DNA of 64,000 bases from Cydia pomonella (GCF_033807575.1 NC_084707.1:9286550-9350549), one strand, 5' to 3'; positions 32,501-39,528 are shown, counted from the stretch's first letter. Numbers and translations: made by a program. Notes: generated by a model from the letters alone, not told the origin.

Positions 32501-34115
32501 TTTTAATAATTTACATGCCTGGGGGGCCTACCGCGAAATGCGCAAATTGCTGGGATCTTTCTCTTTTACTCTCATAAGACATACTTAGAGTGACAGAGAA
32601 AAATGCCCGCAATTTATGAATTTCAATTATCACAGTTATAGCCCTGAACTGGTCTACTCATTTGAGATTTAATGGTAATCTCATGATGAACATACATGTA
32701 AGCCAGTTATCACATTGGATGCAATTCACACATTGCTCCGATGTTTGAGTGAGACAAAACTATGCATGTATTGTAGCAACATCCCACTTGCACATCAGAG
32801 CAACATGCAAATCGCATCCAGTGTGAAAACTGCCTAACTGTCAGTTTATTCTAATTCAAGATAAGGGCCATTCCACAAAAGGTCTACTTTGTTGGGAACT
32901 TGCGAAAACTTTATTTACACCCAAGGCCAAAAGTATGGAAACAAGGTTGTTTTCTTTAATATCTAATGTTTCTGTCTTTGTTGCATATGTGTAACCTAAA
33001 ATTTACACTAAGTAACCACAAAAGTTTAAAAAGATTCGCTAAATATTAAAATATTGTCAAAAACAAAAAAAAATTAGGAAAAAGTTACATAATTATACCC
33101 TTTTAATTGCTTTTAAAAATGTTGAACTGGCAAATATCATAGCTACAACTTGAGTAATTTACTTTTAAAATTGTTCTACTATTATATTTACCATTTTTTT
33201 TCTAATGAGTAGTATATATTACATAGCTTAAAAATCACACTATTCTATTAAAAAATAAACTTGTTTCAATACTTTTGGCCGGGTGTATGCCCCGTATAAG
33301 AATAGGTACATATTATTGTGTACTTACAGAAACATCATCAGAGGGGTATAAAAGAATGTCTCGAAGAGGATCATTCAGAAGCAGAGTCTTGTTTTCTTGA
33401 ATATAGCTCTCAAAATCCAATGCTGTGCATTTCTTGGCTATGATATTCTGAAATAATTTATAAAACTAACTCTATTATTAAAATTCAATTAATATCACTC
33501 AGATTTACAAAGATTTTTGATATACTTATAGAAAAATTGTATACCTACTTTGCTTGTTATGATACACAACACGGAAATGCTTAGCTAAAAGCACTAAACA
33601 GGTTTCTCTAATCCTATTTACAATTTTCTATGTTTAAATATTCTGTTAAATACTTTTCATATTTTAATATGTATTTAAAATAAGATATCAATTAATTATT
33701 CTTATTGGAAACACAAATATATGTGTATATATGTGTGTGTGTAAATGTATTATTTTATCAATTTCTGTATCTGTTTTTTATGTAGTGTGCAATAAAGAAT
33801 TTTATTATTATTATTAAATATGCTGGTATATGAATCATTGTACGAAACACAAACGTGTGTATTTATTTAATATAAACAATAGTTTTTTTCTGTTCTAACA
33901 AAACCCGGCACTACTTTCACCGTCAGAACACACCCTAGATCATGGGAAGATTGAGAACACAAACAATTATATAACATTATGTATAAAACTAATCTTTCTT
34001 ATGCATAAGATATATATCGAACTTTCTAAGCGTTAATTTATTTACAGTTAAGTCATTAAACAATATTTACCTCGTATTCTGCACTACTCTTCCCCTTAGT
34101 GTTTATTGGAGGCAT
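5403..34115 (-). CDS. Zir: Zizimin-related DOCK-D guanine nucleotide exchange factor, exons 1-29 (3' end missing)
   Basis: Twenty-nine exons read from ATG at 34115 down to 5403, encoding about 1,682 residues without a stop or phase error. DOCK-D proteins (DOCK9/10/11, fly Zir) load GTP on Cdc42 or Rac at membranes. Seen in order: the DOCK-D N-terminus with DPLRDILLYPSDDV (residues 16-55); a PH domain (about 145-260: GTKEGYLLKG ... ELRMSGGKGYTFSADN); the C2-like DHR-1 domain (about 590-770: AAFIHHLYVRPLSL, FARARNIACSIELR); long helical repeats; and the first turns of DHR-2 (HIAALIAEYL, exon 29). The last roughly 400 residues, with the exchange-active lobes, are absent, so the gene must continue left of the window. 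The acid phosphatase gene on the other strand lies in between. One intron is GC-AG (after exon 28). Family call firm; orthology to Zir likely. Confidence 0.93.
5850..6030 (+). repeat. LINE 3' end fragment
   Basis: Carries GGTCGGCAACGCACATGTAG, GCAGGCGTCCATAGGCTACG and CATCAGGCGGGCCGTATGCT, the non-coding tail of a common lepidopteran LINE. The same tail is seen at 48955-49110, and its start at 63950-64000. It lies in the GC-AG intron between Zir exons 28 and 29. Confidence 0.75.
6116..6246 (-). CDS. Zir: Zir exon 28 (GC splice donor)
   Basis: Phase 1 to 0. Contains LAELQHALAASCRATPRLRH and AWLATLAEHNARQGDHDE, matching [22 protein letters not shown]...NGD. The donor is GCAAGT, a GC-AG intron; no GT donor in reach gives the conserved join to exon 29. 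Confidence 0.9.
6789..6866 (-). pseudogene. Decayed copy of Zir exon 29
   Basis: Plus-strand bases ATGGAGATCTCAGCGAAGAC and GAGGTTCCCACGCCGCTTCA match exon 29 (from 5444) with about ten bases lost in between. It lies upstream of the true exon, between exons 27 and 28. The frame is shifted and no splice sites remain. Confidence 0.75.
6943..7041 (-). CDS. Zir: Zir exon 27
   Basis: Phase 1 to 1. GLSTEVAELMRRVRTVVGAR, matching xxDVKDLTKRIRTVL. The conserved acidic ATAQMKEHE helix is replaced by an Ala/Gly-rich stretch. A longer plus-strand frame over this exon is an antisense shadow. Confidence 0.88.
7078..7182 (-). repeat. LINE 3' tail
   Basis: Reverse complement ends CAATAAAGAGTATTTGTATT, the standard 3' tail of a common lepidopteran LINE. 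The same tail, in plus orientation, is at 18553-18680 and 30165-30292. Confidence 0.7.
7764..7884 (-). CDS. Zir: Zir exon 26
   Basis: Phase 0 to 1. VIISVSKLLD then RFQESLSVINCFATGDKAMK, matching the conserved FQxSLxxINNxANSDR block. Confidence 0.93.
7885..8699 (-). other. Zir intron 25 part, nothing recognised
   Basis: AT-rich intron sequence between exon 26 and the dispersed repeat at 8700. I see no coding or repeat signal that I can name. Confidence 0.5.
8700..8962 (+). repeat. Dispersed repeat family R1, copy 1
   Basis: A 260-base unit with TTGCAAGTTAAATTTGATCC, GCAATATTATGGTACCATCG, AGCTGATCTGATGAAGG and GTACAGTCAGCGATAAAAGC. Other copies are at 22890-23135 (inverted), 24713-24985 and 55468-55742 (inverted). 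It has no coding capacity, so it is probably a MITE or SINE-like family. Confidence 0.8.
9001..9080 (-). pseudogene. Decayed copy of Zir exon 25 (5' half)
   Basis: On the minus strand it reads VVSAVVRLYEARAAW, then departs into unrelated sequence. The true exon reads VVSSVVRLCEARAAW. Repeat R1 follows immediately, so the copy may have been cut by that insertion. Confidence 0.75.
9140..9270 (-). pseudogene. Decayed copy of Zir exon 25 (3' half)
   Basis: Minus strand reads ETRAAWLRLEAAAAMY, then goes out of frame after a small deletion; the nucleotide match continues through the GGCGG-rich and CACCCGC stretch to a GTAACT donor-like site. It lies only 55 bases downstream of the true exon. Confidence 0.8.
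9325..9485 (-). CDS. Zir: Zir exon 25
   Basis: Phase 1 to 0, donor GTATGT. Contains VVRLCEARAAWLRREAAAAL then YLLMRANYQ and LTRVHLQ, matching the family's EAxxLLYxLMRNNF...RTHLQ. Very GC-rich. Two decayed copies lie downstream in the next intron. Confidence 0.93.
9612..9850. repeat. Possible diverged relative of repeat R1
   Basis: Ends CCGGGAAGTGGTTCAAATTTTAGTTACAAG, like the R1 end CCGGGAAGTGGGTCAAATTTAAGTTGCAAG, and holds CATCATCAGACCAG as in R1. The rest differs. The open frame across it looks accidental. Confidence 0.4.
10083..10222 (-). pseudogene. Decayed copy of Zir exon 24
   Basis: Nucleotide match to exon 24: AATTGATAAAAGCTCT, TTTCACTCTGAGGGAACTG, and GCAGGTGCGGCCGATTATGG followed by CCGACTTTGGTGGC. 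The central alanine-rich part (about 30 bases) is deleted and the frame is broken. It lies 48 bases downstream of exon 24 in the next intron. Confidence 0.8.
10271..10507 (-). CDS. Zir: Zir exon 24
   Basis: Phase 1 to 1. Contains HAVVSAGCLATEVGLTIIDR and LYKHLFAALRAYINQFSETL then FEG, the block before DHR-2. A decayed copy lies just downstream at 10083-10222. Confidence 0.93.
10697..11008. repeat. Foldback element in Zir intron
   Basis: Arms 10697-10758 and 10947-11008 are near-perfect inverted copies about 62 bases long (CAAAGGGAATTTGAAATACA ... GTAAATTTAC), with 188 bases between them. A MITE without coding capacity. Confidence 0.8.
11092..11309 (-). CDS. Zir: Zir exon 23
   Basis: Phase 2 to 1. 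Contains CAEQFQYIGRKRI, matching FQYMGKRYI in relatives, then a polar proline-rich linker (KARTLPARMSPPDFSKEPPI). Confidence 0.9.
11849..11992 (-). CDS. Zir: Zir exon 22
   Basis: Phase 2 to 2. Contains EEVRDVLLCFLFVLKYLDEE and WWKTHTTAQQQAFFNVLE, the conserved LLCFLxxLKxM...YW/WW helix pair. Confidence 0.93.
12440..12844. repeat. MITE with CACCGTGTTTTT termini
   Basis: Terminal inverted repeats 12440-12464 (TACACCGTGTTTTTATTGAA) and 12820-12844 (reverse complement TACACCGTGTTTTTTTTAAT), a 405-base element in the intron between Zir exons 21 and 22. Confidence 0.75.
13080..13200 (-). CDS. Zir: Zir exon 21 (serine-rich linker)
   Basis: Phase 1 to 2. Contains ASQSSLESVSTMSGGDSLPR and LDLSDIGDQVNR, resembling the Ser-rich loop with SLPR in DOCK-D relatives. 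Confidence 0.85.
13796..14035 (-). CDS. Zir: Zir exon 20 (variable linker)
   Basis: Phase 1 to 1, donor GTTTGT. Low-complexity polar linker (NNTAKDVVSANNTPRRNR), poorly conserved as expected for this part of DOCK-D proteins. Supported by splice sites, frame and position. Confidence 0.8.
14255..14277 (+). repeat. Homopolymer run of 23 G
   Basis: An uninterrupted run of G in the Zir intron between exons 19 and 20. In the Zir transcript it is a C run. It could form a quadruplex in DNA and is a likely spot for sequencing or assembly error. Confidence 0.9.
14505..14664 (-). CDS. Zir: Zir exon 19
   Basis: Phase 0 to 1. GC-rich; contains VLRALLTKHEHDDRYRSRQC and ARLAQLYAPWLTVV, matching the family's NLLIKHxFDDRY...ARIAxLYLP block. 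Confidence 0.94.
14907..14977 (-). CDS. Zir: Zir exon 18 (71-base exon)
   Basis: Acceptor TTTGTTGCAG, donor GTAAGC; phase 1 to 0. It encodes DPAKLKLSEEFIMRHFLSGV then LLKQ, matching the family block LTDEFCRNHFLVGLLLREV. It was found because exon 17 ends in phase 1 while exon 19 needs phase 0. Confidence 0.9.
15075..15270 (-). CDS. Zir: Zir exon 17
   Basis: Phase 0 to 1. Contains CLSFMDRGFVFRQVKRYLDK and FKFTFLQTICSHEHYVPFNL, one of the best conserved DOCK-D blocks. Confidence 0.95.
15309..15815. repeat. CGTC-rich MITE family R2, copy 1
   Basis: A 500-base element whose end (GGTGACGAAATAGGATTGTG then GACGAAG) is the reverse complement of the start of copy 2 at 42000. The inner half carries repeated short phrases (CTAACTCGTCCACA, ATTTTGACCACAGTGCCAG, TTCGTCAACATTATT) shared with copy 2, and inverted versions on the other side. 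Confidence 0.75.
15865..16002 (-). CDS. Zir: Zir exon 16
   Basis: Phase 0 to 0, 46 codons: MSRNERFHADLLDNIEKLV then FNKNLALFLK. Donor is GTATGA, a weaker but acceptable site. Confidence 0.9.
16530..16625 (-). repeat. tRNA-derived SINE fragment
   Basis: The reverse complement carries a tRNA B-box-like CGATCCGGGTTCGATCC and tRNA-like flanks (GTGGCACAGTTGGCAAACAG). It is not a functional tRNA, since I cannot fold a full cloverleaf. Confidence 0.5.
16822..17004 (-). CDS. Zir: Zir exon 15
   Basis: Phase 0 to 0, 61 codons. Contains YVFNCVAFKLHTVLTAPLYL and YSSFFFDIIIKSMAQYLINT, a conserved DOCK helical block (WFFFDxLxKSMAQHL in relatives). A perfect 26-bp hairpin lies just upstream of its acceptor. 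Confidence 0.94.
17031..17086. repeat. Perfect 26-bp hairpin near Zir exon 15 acceptor
   Basis: Arm 17031-17056 (TGTATTTGTATTTCCACGTC then AAAAAA) is the exact complement of 17061-17086, with a 4-base loop GGAT. In the Zir pre-mRNA the stem ends 26 bases before the exon 15 splice acceptor. Confidence 0.9.
17165..17520. repeat. Probable foldback MITE
   Basis: TCTCGACTGATTCCTCC near 17197 pairs with GGAGGAAACAGTCGAGA near 17484. Inside these, TGTGCCGCTATGTTTTGCTT near 17270 pairs with AAAACATAGCGGCATA near 17413. Nested inverted repeats indicate a diverged foldback element in the Zir intron between exons 14 and 15. Confidence 0.6.
18553..18680 (+). repeat. LINE 3' tail
   Basis: AAGGTTGCCTTTTAGCGATA ... 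GGGGTGTGCAATAAAGAGTA: the standard 3' end of a common lepidopteran LINE. Confidence 0.75.
19907..20046. repeat. MITE with GTACAGTCAAG termini
   Basis: 140-base element. Arm 19907-19929 (GTACAGTCAAGTGTAAAAAT then ATG) is mirrored at 20024-20046 with one or two changes. Confidence 0.85.
20107..20127 (+). repeat. ATCA microsatellite
   Basis: Five copies of the tetranucleotide in tandem, at the start of a sequence resembling other lepidopteran LINE 3' tails. Confidence 0.7.
20669..20785 (-). CDS. Zir: Zir exon 14
   Basis: Phase 0 to 0, 39 codons. Contains MGYQIVKLIVHFVHMIHDYG and RKDLLDSYVK, which runs directly into exon 15. Confidence 0.9.
21111..21383 (-). CDS. Zir: Zir exon 13
   Basis: Phase 0 to 0, 91 codons. 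Contains WVEGEKQLFRCQLVLDSTV and LFVQAERLIKTNSPPTSPSP, then a helix ending LPTILNQLFELM. Plus-strand frames here are antisense shadows. Confidence 0.93.
21668..21788 (-). CDS. Zir: Zir exon 12 (end of DHR-1)
   Basis: Phase 2 to 0. Contains YAWVPLLKNNKFV and LSIATHLPSGYLSIQPLGLG, the last strands of DHR-1. Confidence 0.94.
22109..22308 (-). CDS. Zir: Zir exon 11 (DHR-1)
   Basis: Phase 0 to 2. Contains CSVLHHNANPSWSDEAKIRL and NHHLLFTFYHISCDL, the core of DHR-1. Confidence 0.95.
22340..22440 (+). repeat. LINE 3' tail (GCCTCGTGGCATTAAGTCCGCC type)
   Basis: AGAGAATGCCTCGTGGCATT then AAGTCCGCC and AGTGCAATAAAGGTTAAATT. The same tail is in the opposite direction at 51243-51330. Confidence 0.7.
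22890..23135 (-). repeat. Dispersed repeat R1, copy 2 (inverted)
   Basis: Same unit as at 8700 on the other strand: CATCATTAGATCAGCTCGAC, GGTACCATAATATTGCATTG, GGGAAGTGGGTCAAAATTAG. Lies in the Zir intron between exons 10 and 11. Confidence 0.8.
23251..23495 (-). CDS. Zir: Zir exon 10 (start of DHR-1)
   Basis: Phase 1 to 0. Contains YAAFIHHLYVRPLSLNFESQ and FARARNIACSIELRECD, the first strands of the C2-like DHR-1 domain, which binds membrane phosphoinositides in DOCK proteins. Confidence 0.95.
23706..23896 (-). CDS. Zir: Zir exon 9
   Basis: Phase 2 to 1, donor GTTAGT. Contains FPAIYRQEPNKMSDDDLLKI and RKPEKLAKLSTIPGWLNINI. The RQE...LSDEDLLK-type helix is a family hallmark. Confidence 0.92.
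24423..24640 (-). CDS. Zir: Zir exon 8
   Basis: Phase 0 to 2. Contains NPHPDLFLVVKIDKILQGHV and YAHRVGTYRMPFAWTAKPLF, strongly conserved in the family. Confidence 0.94.
24713..24985 (+). repeat. Dispersed repeat R1, copy 3
   Basis: TTGCAAGTAAAATTTGACCC, GCAATATTATGGCACCATCG and GTACAGTCACCGATAAAAGC; same order as copy 1. Confidence 0.8.
25140..25262. repeat. Partial copy of the CGCGAGG foldback MITE
   Basis: GAGGCACGTCTACACTGACC, then TTGCCTCGCGCGTATGCTCG. It matches the right half of the element at 27820-27970, with a degraded left half. Confidence 0.7.
25580..25883 (-). CDS. Zir: Zir exon 7
   Basis: Phase 2 to 0, 101 codons. Contains KILLKCESLKFRLQAP, EPYFTYLALYDARSGKKL and ENFHFDLN, a block conserved in DOCK9/10/11 upstream of DHR-1. 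Confidence 0.93.
26058..26265 (-). CDS. Zir: Zir exon 6
   Basis: Phase 1 to 2, with a GTAGGT donor. Contains GTLKGLEHSMNPLLMRYSRE and a proline-rich stretch (TPSPEPQLEPF), the linker between PH and the region before DHR-1. Confidence 0.9.
27820..27970. repeat. Foldback MITE (GGTCCACACTGAGCGAGCAT)
   Basis: Left arm GGTCCACACTGAGCGAGCAT through CACGCACAATACGGCCAGTT pairs with right arm ACTGGCCGTATTGTGCGTGA through GCTCGCTCTGTGTGGACC. Arms are about 60 bases with few mismatches. Confidence 0.85.
27980..28310 (-). mobile_element. LINE fragment: end of reverse transcriptase ORF plus 3' end
   Basis: On the minus strand the frame reads CSEELFGLIPAASYRHRPTR, then DGWQSSTVRFSRKVLPL and, after a stop, NELSPAVFP. 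This is the C-terminal end of the same LINE family as at 63561. It is a dead 5'-truncated copy. Confidence 0.75.
28674..28845 (-). CDS. Zir: Zir exon 5 (end of PH domain)
   Basis: Phase 0 to 1. Strands RHCFELRMSGGKGYTFSAD, then the C-terminal PH helix EEEMNEWITAFNAALKKN with its conserved tryptophan. Confidence 0.94.
29582..29879 (-). CDS. Zir: Zir exon 4 (start of PH domain)
   Basis: Phase 2 to 0. An acidic linker (EEIYDIDAETESDND) leads into the PH domain at GTKEGYLLKGPE, with the first strands FKKRYCSMV and AYILEVYKDD. The PH domain binds phosphoinositides in this family. Confidence 0.93.
29880..31676 (-). other. Zir intron 3
   Basis: 1.8-kb AT-rich intron between exons 3 and 4. It includes the LINE tail at 30165-30292; no other feature recognised. 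Confidence 0.6.
30165..30292 (+). repeat. LINE 3' tail
   Basis: GTCTGGAAGAAATCGCTCTT, GCTATAAGACCGCCTGTTGT and GCCAATAAAGAGTATTC, the same tail as at 18553. Confidence 0.75.
31677..31849 (-). CDS. Zir: Zir exon 3
   Basis: Phase 0 to 2. Contains RRWRTVTTAVPDV and SYASSWNLIHFKYNSYSGTY, which matches the conserved DOCK-D segment before the PH domain. Confidence 0.92.
31850..33327 (-). other. Zir intron 2
   Basis: 1.5-kb AT-rich intron between exons 2 and 3. A partial inverted repeat (CACATTGGATGCAATTCACA near 32712 against GATGTGCAAATCGCATCCAGT-like sequence near 32800) suggests one small old MITE; nothing else is seen. Confidence 0.5.
33328..33447 (-). CDS. Zir: Zir exon 2
   Basis: 40 codons, phase 0 to 0, acceptor TTATTTCAG, donor GTAAGT. 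Contains LDFESYIQENK and DPLRDILLYPSDDV, the signature N-terminal block of DOCK-D proteins. Confidence 0.93.
34071..34115 (-). CDS. Zir: Zir exon 1 (start codon)
   Basis: ATG at 34115-34113 encodes MPPINTKGKSSAEYE, followed by donor GTAAAT; ends in phase 0. This ATG is chosen because the exon joins exon 2 in frame and the product starts where DOCK-D proteins start. An untranslated leader and promoter upstream cannot be defined. Confidence 0.8.
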
Positions 34116-35571
34116 TGTATTTATTTTAAAATACGATATCCAATATTAATTAACTATTCACTTTCTACATAATTAACCGATATAAATGTGTTCATTGCGA
34201 ATAATAAGTCGATTGAAAACACTTAAATAAGCAGAAAAATGGCCCAAGAAAAACAACGACCGCCTCTCTTCAGACATCGAGGCATACCACAGATAGGATA
34301 ATATTTTAGAATTGACAGTTGTTCGCCTTACCACAGATAATAAACAATTAAATGGTGCGTCCACACCAAAGGTCCACACCATCTAATGATAAGCCAAGGC
34401 TTACGTGGGTGGATAGCGCTGATACTTGCAAATATAGTCTAGCGGACGGATTAGTAAGTAGAAAAAGAGGAAATTTTGAAAAAAAAAATTGGTGCATCTC
34501 CATTCAAATTTTCAGAGTGCCACAACATGCGCATTTGATGCGCATGCATAACTAAAATTATGCGCTACCGTTATATACCGTCAAAGGTGATCATGCTAGC
34601 ACTTTTGCATACTGCACTAGTAGATTGGCAGAACTGCCTAGCTGTCACTGTCAAAATTTATAAACTGATTTTTGTTTTGTTTAGCTCTTTATAACTTTAG
34701 TTTATTTAGGAAATGTAACATAATAATATAGGTACATTTCATTATTAAGTGAATATTATTTGGCAAATAGTTGTAAATAATGAAGTTGAAACTGGTATTT
34801 GTTAGCTGAGGTTAGTGTGTTTACTTTTCCGCTGCTTTCCGGTATATTTGCCTTTAATTTGAAATTTGTGAGTTATTATTACTATAGAGAAGCTATACCA
34901 AATAATGAAATTATCGTAATCGCAACCCGTACCACGCGACCAAAACATCGTAAGCATTATTCATGGCGCTTCTATGGTTTGTTGTCAAAACAACCACAAC
35001 TCATGGCGCAAAATACTGGTTCTCTGTGCCAGCTCTATACGTAGTAATAATAGTTCAAAGATCTTAAACTCGTTCTGATCATCTGGATAGTAGAAACAAA
35101 TACGAGTTTAGTTAATCAAGTACAATGTAATAAAACTACCTCTGCTCTCCTAAACCTCTTTTTCTGGGTTGGCTTTGAAGCATTTCTATTCCGTCAGTAG
35201 ATATCAGTAGATATTTTCAATGTTGATACAAATAAAACGCCAAAAGGTTATTGCTTTATATGTTTATAACTTTTGTAAGGTATTTGATAATTCTTGCAGA
35301 GGCTTAATAATGATGTAGGTGTAAAAATATTCAGACATTTGATTAGTATATGTATATTTATTATTGACTACATTTTTTACGTATCAGGTAAGTCAGCTTG
35401 GATATTTGAGACCTTATTGAGTTAACATCATTTCAAACCAGGAGCAGTATGTATAATATCAGTGACAAAAAATAGAGGATATAATGTTTACAGATACCCT
35501 ACTATGATCATTCTTATTAATTGTCATTACAATAGTGTGTTTGTCAAGAATAAAATAAATTATTTTAAATG

Positions 35572-35695
35572 ATAGAAACGGGACTTATTCGTGTCTTGAG
35601 TTTAAAATTTACCTCTGAGACCACAAGGACAATGCCATCCTCGAAACATTGGTGGTAATGTTAAAAATCAATATGCAATTAAGTCCCGTTTCTAT
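35572..35695. repeat. MITE with ATAGAAACGGGACTTA termini
   Basis: 124-base element with exact 16-base terminal inverted repeats at 35572-35587 and 35680-35695. Confidence 0.8.
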
Positions 35696-37405
35696 AATTT
35701 ATAAATGTGTAATAAATCATGAAAGTTTAAATCAGTACAAAACAAATATAAATATATTGTGAAAATATGTATGCTTTAATAAAAAAATATTATATACAAT
35801 GCATATATATTCCACTCTAAAATAGTCTGGGTATGCTCGAATTTTAATATTGATGTAGGATAATAACCTGCTCTTACTTAGGCAGTTGCAAGTGTTGCAA
35901 CATCTGATTTTGGTCACAACCCACAACAGAAACTTTGGTAAATAAGTGACCAGTTTTAAAGGGATATGTCAATGTTAGGGCAGATTACTCATCTCTGGGA
36001 GTAGATAAATAATTTGACTATACAAATTTATTTAATATTCATGCAAAAGTAATAGAAAACACCACTTTTATTAACCAAAAAGGGTGCATTTGTGCAATTA
36101 TTTAATTGTTAGGATTTGTGTATACCCTTCAAAATTAGAATTTTCTGCTTACTTATTTATAGCTGAGACTTTACATGATGATGGTTTCATTTGATTTTTT
36201 AACCTAGCAAAAAAAAAAAATAATACAGCATGTGCAATAAGGCATTAAAGTGAAATATATTGACTGATACTTCCATCACATGTACCTAGTGGCAAGCTTA
36301 TTTATATATTTTTTTGGTTACTCAACAGATCATTTCAAGGAAATTTACCTTTGTTTTATGTTATTTTATGTAGGTATGTTAATTTAATATCTACTAGTAT
36401 TATCTTATTTTTCAAAATATAAGCCAAATCCCTGACATTTTAGTATAATTGCTTAGCTTTTGCTTACAACTTTTGTTTTGTAGTCACAGTAGTGAAAATT
36501 TAGAATTACCTATCTCTATACCCGTGAGGACATTATAAAATGGTACAAATACTTAGTTGTGTACAACAATTTTTTAAGAAGAATTACAACAGCAATGAAC
36601 ATTGAAACATTTATACTATAATTTTTAACATTATGTTTGTGGTATGACTTTTAATAGTTATTCATTATTATGTACAAATTGCATGAAGACTAATAAATTA
36701 GAAACCTTATACTTTACTTTAAGTATAAGAACAATTCAGTTACCTATCTAATGATTTGGTCAATAATAGTGTAAATAAACAACATTAATTTCTTACATAT
36801 ATTGTACATATACCCACCCACACCACATTCATATTTAACAGTTGTGATGCTTTTCTTTTAAATATATTATATTAGCAAACATCAAGTTTAGGTACGTTTT
36901 TTTTTACAAAAATATGTACTGCCATTTGTATATTTTTCAAATGACTGTATATATAGCAATATCATATCATCATTATTTTAAAATAATAACTGTACGTTCT
37001 CGCCAATTATCATCTATGAGTAATTTTTTGCAAAAGTTTTCTATTTCTATACAGCGTGTAAATCCAATACGAGCAATAAATTAAACCAGAGAATAGAATT
37101 TATCCGTGTAATCATTAACTAAGAAGTTTTTTAAGTAACACTTAATTATGATCCCGTAATTGATTTTTGGAAATTTACCGAGCAGCACTGGTACTGTGCG
37201 AAGTGCATGGTGGGGGTAAGTAAAGCGATCCCAGCGCATAAGGTGGTAAAAATTAGAACTAACTGCGGATAGCGTCTTTAACATTTCGTACAAGTTATAT
37301 GGCTCGAAGTGAAACTTTAATTTACGATTACTCCTGAAATATTCATTTAAATTGTATAGTGTAAGGGACCATTGTAATCTGTGTGAAATGCTTAATATAA
37401 CTAAC

Positions 37406-37580
37406 CAGGGCCGAATTTTGGGGAGGGCAACCGGGGCTACAGCCCGGGGCCTCCACAAAAGAGGGGCCCCCACAATAGAGACTTCGGAAAATTTACCATT
37501 TTATTTGGAAAATAATTTGAGGCCAGGGGGCCTCCACTCCTTTATTGCCCGAGGCCTCCAGACCTCTAAATCCGGCATTG
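37406..37580. repeat. GC-rich repeat fragment
   Basis: CTACAGCCCGGGGCCTCCAC, AGAGGGGCCCCCACAATAGA and CCCGAGGCCTCCAGACCTCT, much richer in GC than its surroundings and with internal inverted matches around GGGGCC. Probably an insertion. Confidence 0.5.
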
Positions 37581-37729
37581 TAACTAACGTTATTTATTTG
37601 ATAATTATTAATACTGTATCCATATAAATGCTTTGCAAATGCCACTTATTATGTGATATTTTTGTAGAAGTTCAGAATGGGTAGGTATAGTATACCCGCG
37701 ACAATCCCACCATACATTGTGTTGTTATA

Positions 37730-37930
37730 GCTCAAACGGATTTGGCAGCATTTTCGATTAAAGCTCCTAGCCAGCGTGATTTTTTCCGACAACATCGTTA
37801 TATTTCAACCAATTTACACAAAACCTTAAAAAGTTAAATACCTAAACCTTCCTCAAGAGTCACTCTATTGATAGATGAAAGTCGTATGAAAATCCGTTCA
37901 GTAGTTTTTAGTTTTGGAGTAGTTTTATAA
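37730..37930 (+). repeat. Lepidopteran interspersed element fragment
   Basis: Includes ACCTAAACCTTCCTCAAGAG, TCACTCTATTGATAGATGAA and AATCCGTTCAGTAGTTTT, a motif string common in lepidopteran repeats. A related piece lies inverted at 61255-61330. Confidence 0.6.
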
Positions 37931-38472
37931 GATATACCTAATGAATTGACGTTTCCCCCTAGACTTGCGGACGCTAGGTTGCGTGACAGTCGTGCATATA
38001 GCGAAAACAAGCGTTGACAGTTACTTTAAAAAGCGCGTATCTTGTAACTTTAGTGTTACTTTACATTGCCGGCGGAATTATTTTATATGCTTAATATTTT
38101 CATTGTATTTCTAAGCAAAACTTATCTCAATATACTTCTTAGGTCCTATACTACCACTGTTTAAATATTCGCCCGTATCGGATTCACACACTATTTATTC
38201 TAAGTATTTGGCCAATATGAAGATCTAGCCGTAATTATTGGTCATTGAAATGTACACAATGTAGATTGTATTAAAATGTAAAATGTAATTGGTCAGTTAT
38301 GTAGATATGGCACACACTTAAGAATTCTTTTCTTATAATTTAAAGCCTAAGCCTTAATCCATACACACACAATTATTTCCGAAATTTTGAGTTTTTCGGA
38401 AAGTTAGTCTCTTGGTCTAGCCCACGGCAAGTCCTAATAAGATCACACATTTCTCGCGATTCTTATTAAAAC

Positions 38473-38478
38473 TTTATT
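38473..38478 (-). terminator. Poly(A) signal of receptor kinase gene
   Basis: AATAAA on the minus strand, 287 bases after the stop codon, in AT-rich sequence. A plausible 3' UTR end. Confidence 0.55.
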
Positions 38479-38764
38479 TAACACGGTTCGTTATATACTT
38501 AATTATTATGAACAATTTGGCTACAAATTATTATGGAAATATCACACTATAGGTACTTATAATTGAGTATTATTCCATCGAGTCTCCTAGACGTCCATTG
38601 TCTCACGCTATTCCGTTTTAACATTCGAAATGAGCAGCGGTGGTTTGGGGCAGAAATGAAAAGGTAAGCGCGGACACGGCGGGCGGCGAGGTGCGCGGCA
38701 CGTACTGGGACGCGGACGCCGAGCGGCGGGCTTCCGCCGGGCTCGCGGCGGCCGCCGCGCCTCG

Positions 38765-39528
38765 TCACGTGTACTCGTCGTCTTCATCCTCCTCCTCCTC
38801 GCTCGACTCGGGGTCGGGAATCGTAGCCAAGTAGTCCACTGGCGGCTGCGGCGCGGGGATCAAGTAACCGGCCGAGTCCTGCGGAGGCGGCGGCGGTCGC
38901 GGCAGCCGTATCTGTGTCGCTCCACCTGCCGATGCAGCTATCTCCAATTTTCTACAAATCTCTTCGAATCCTATCCTATCCCGGGGATCCGTCCTCCAGC
39001 ATCCGCGCATTAGTTCGCACGCGAAACGTGGACAATTTTCCGGTGGCACTAGAACAATACCTTGGAGAATAAGTTTTGAGGCATCGAAATTAGTATGTCC
39101 GTAGAACGGTTGTTTGCCGCGGCTGTATATCTCCCAGAGAACTACGCCGTAGGACCACACGTCCGACTCGTGGGTAAACCTGGCATAAACTATGCTTTCG
39201 GGGGACATCCATCGCACTGGCATGGGCCGTTCGCCACCCATTTTATAGTAGTCGCAGGTGTACACGTCGCGTGACATTCCGAAGTCAGCGATTTTAACAG
39301 TGAGATTAGCTCCAACGAGGCAGTTTCTGGCGGCGAGATCACGATGTACGAAACGGCGGGAAGCGAGGTACTCCATGCCACGAGCTACTTGTAACGCCAC
39401 GTGCAGCAGAGCGGCGTCGTCCAGCGCAGGTCCAGCGCGCCCGCCGCCGCGGCAGCCGCGCAGCACGCCGGCCAAGTCTCCCCATTCCATGTATTCGAAC
39501 ACCATCCATGGGCTTGCGTCGGTGTCTT
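38765..39528 (-). CDS. Receptor kinase terminal exon (C-lobe and tail)
   Basis: Phase 1 entry, 254 codons plus 2 bases, TGA stop. [16 protein letters not shown] hinge; [62 protein letters not shown]; then a 50-residue tail with [27 protein letters not shown] and a run of Glu/Asp ending DEYT. Confidence 0.97.

Larger units (their letters stand above)
34116..38472. other. Intergenic region between Zir 5' end and receptor kinase 3' end
   Basis: 4.36 kb, AT-rich. It should hold the Zir promoter and leader, but no core-promoter motif stands out. It contains the MITE at 35572-35695, a GC-rich repeat at 37406-37580 and a Helitron or RTE-like fragment at 37730-37930. The open frames here show no family match. 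Confidence 0.6.
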
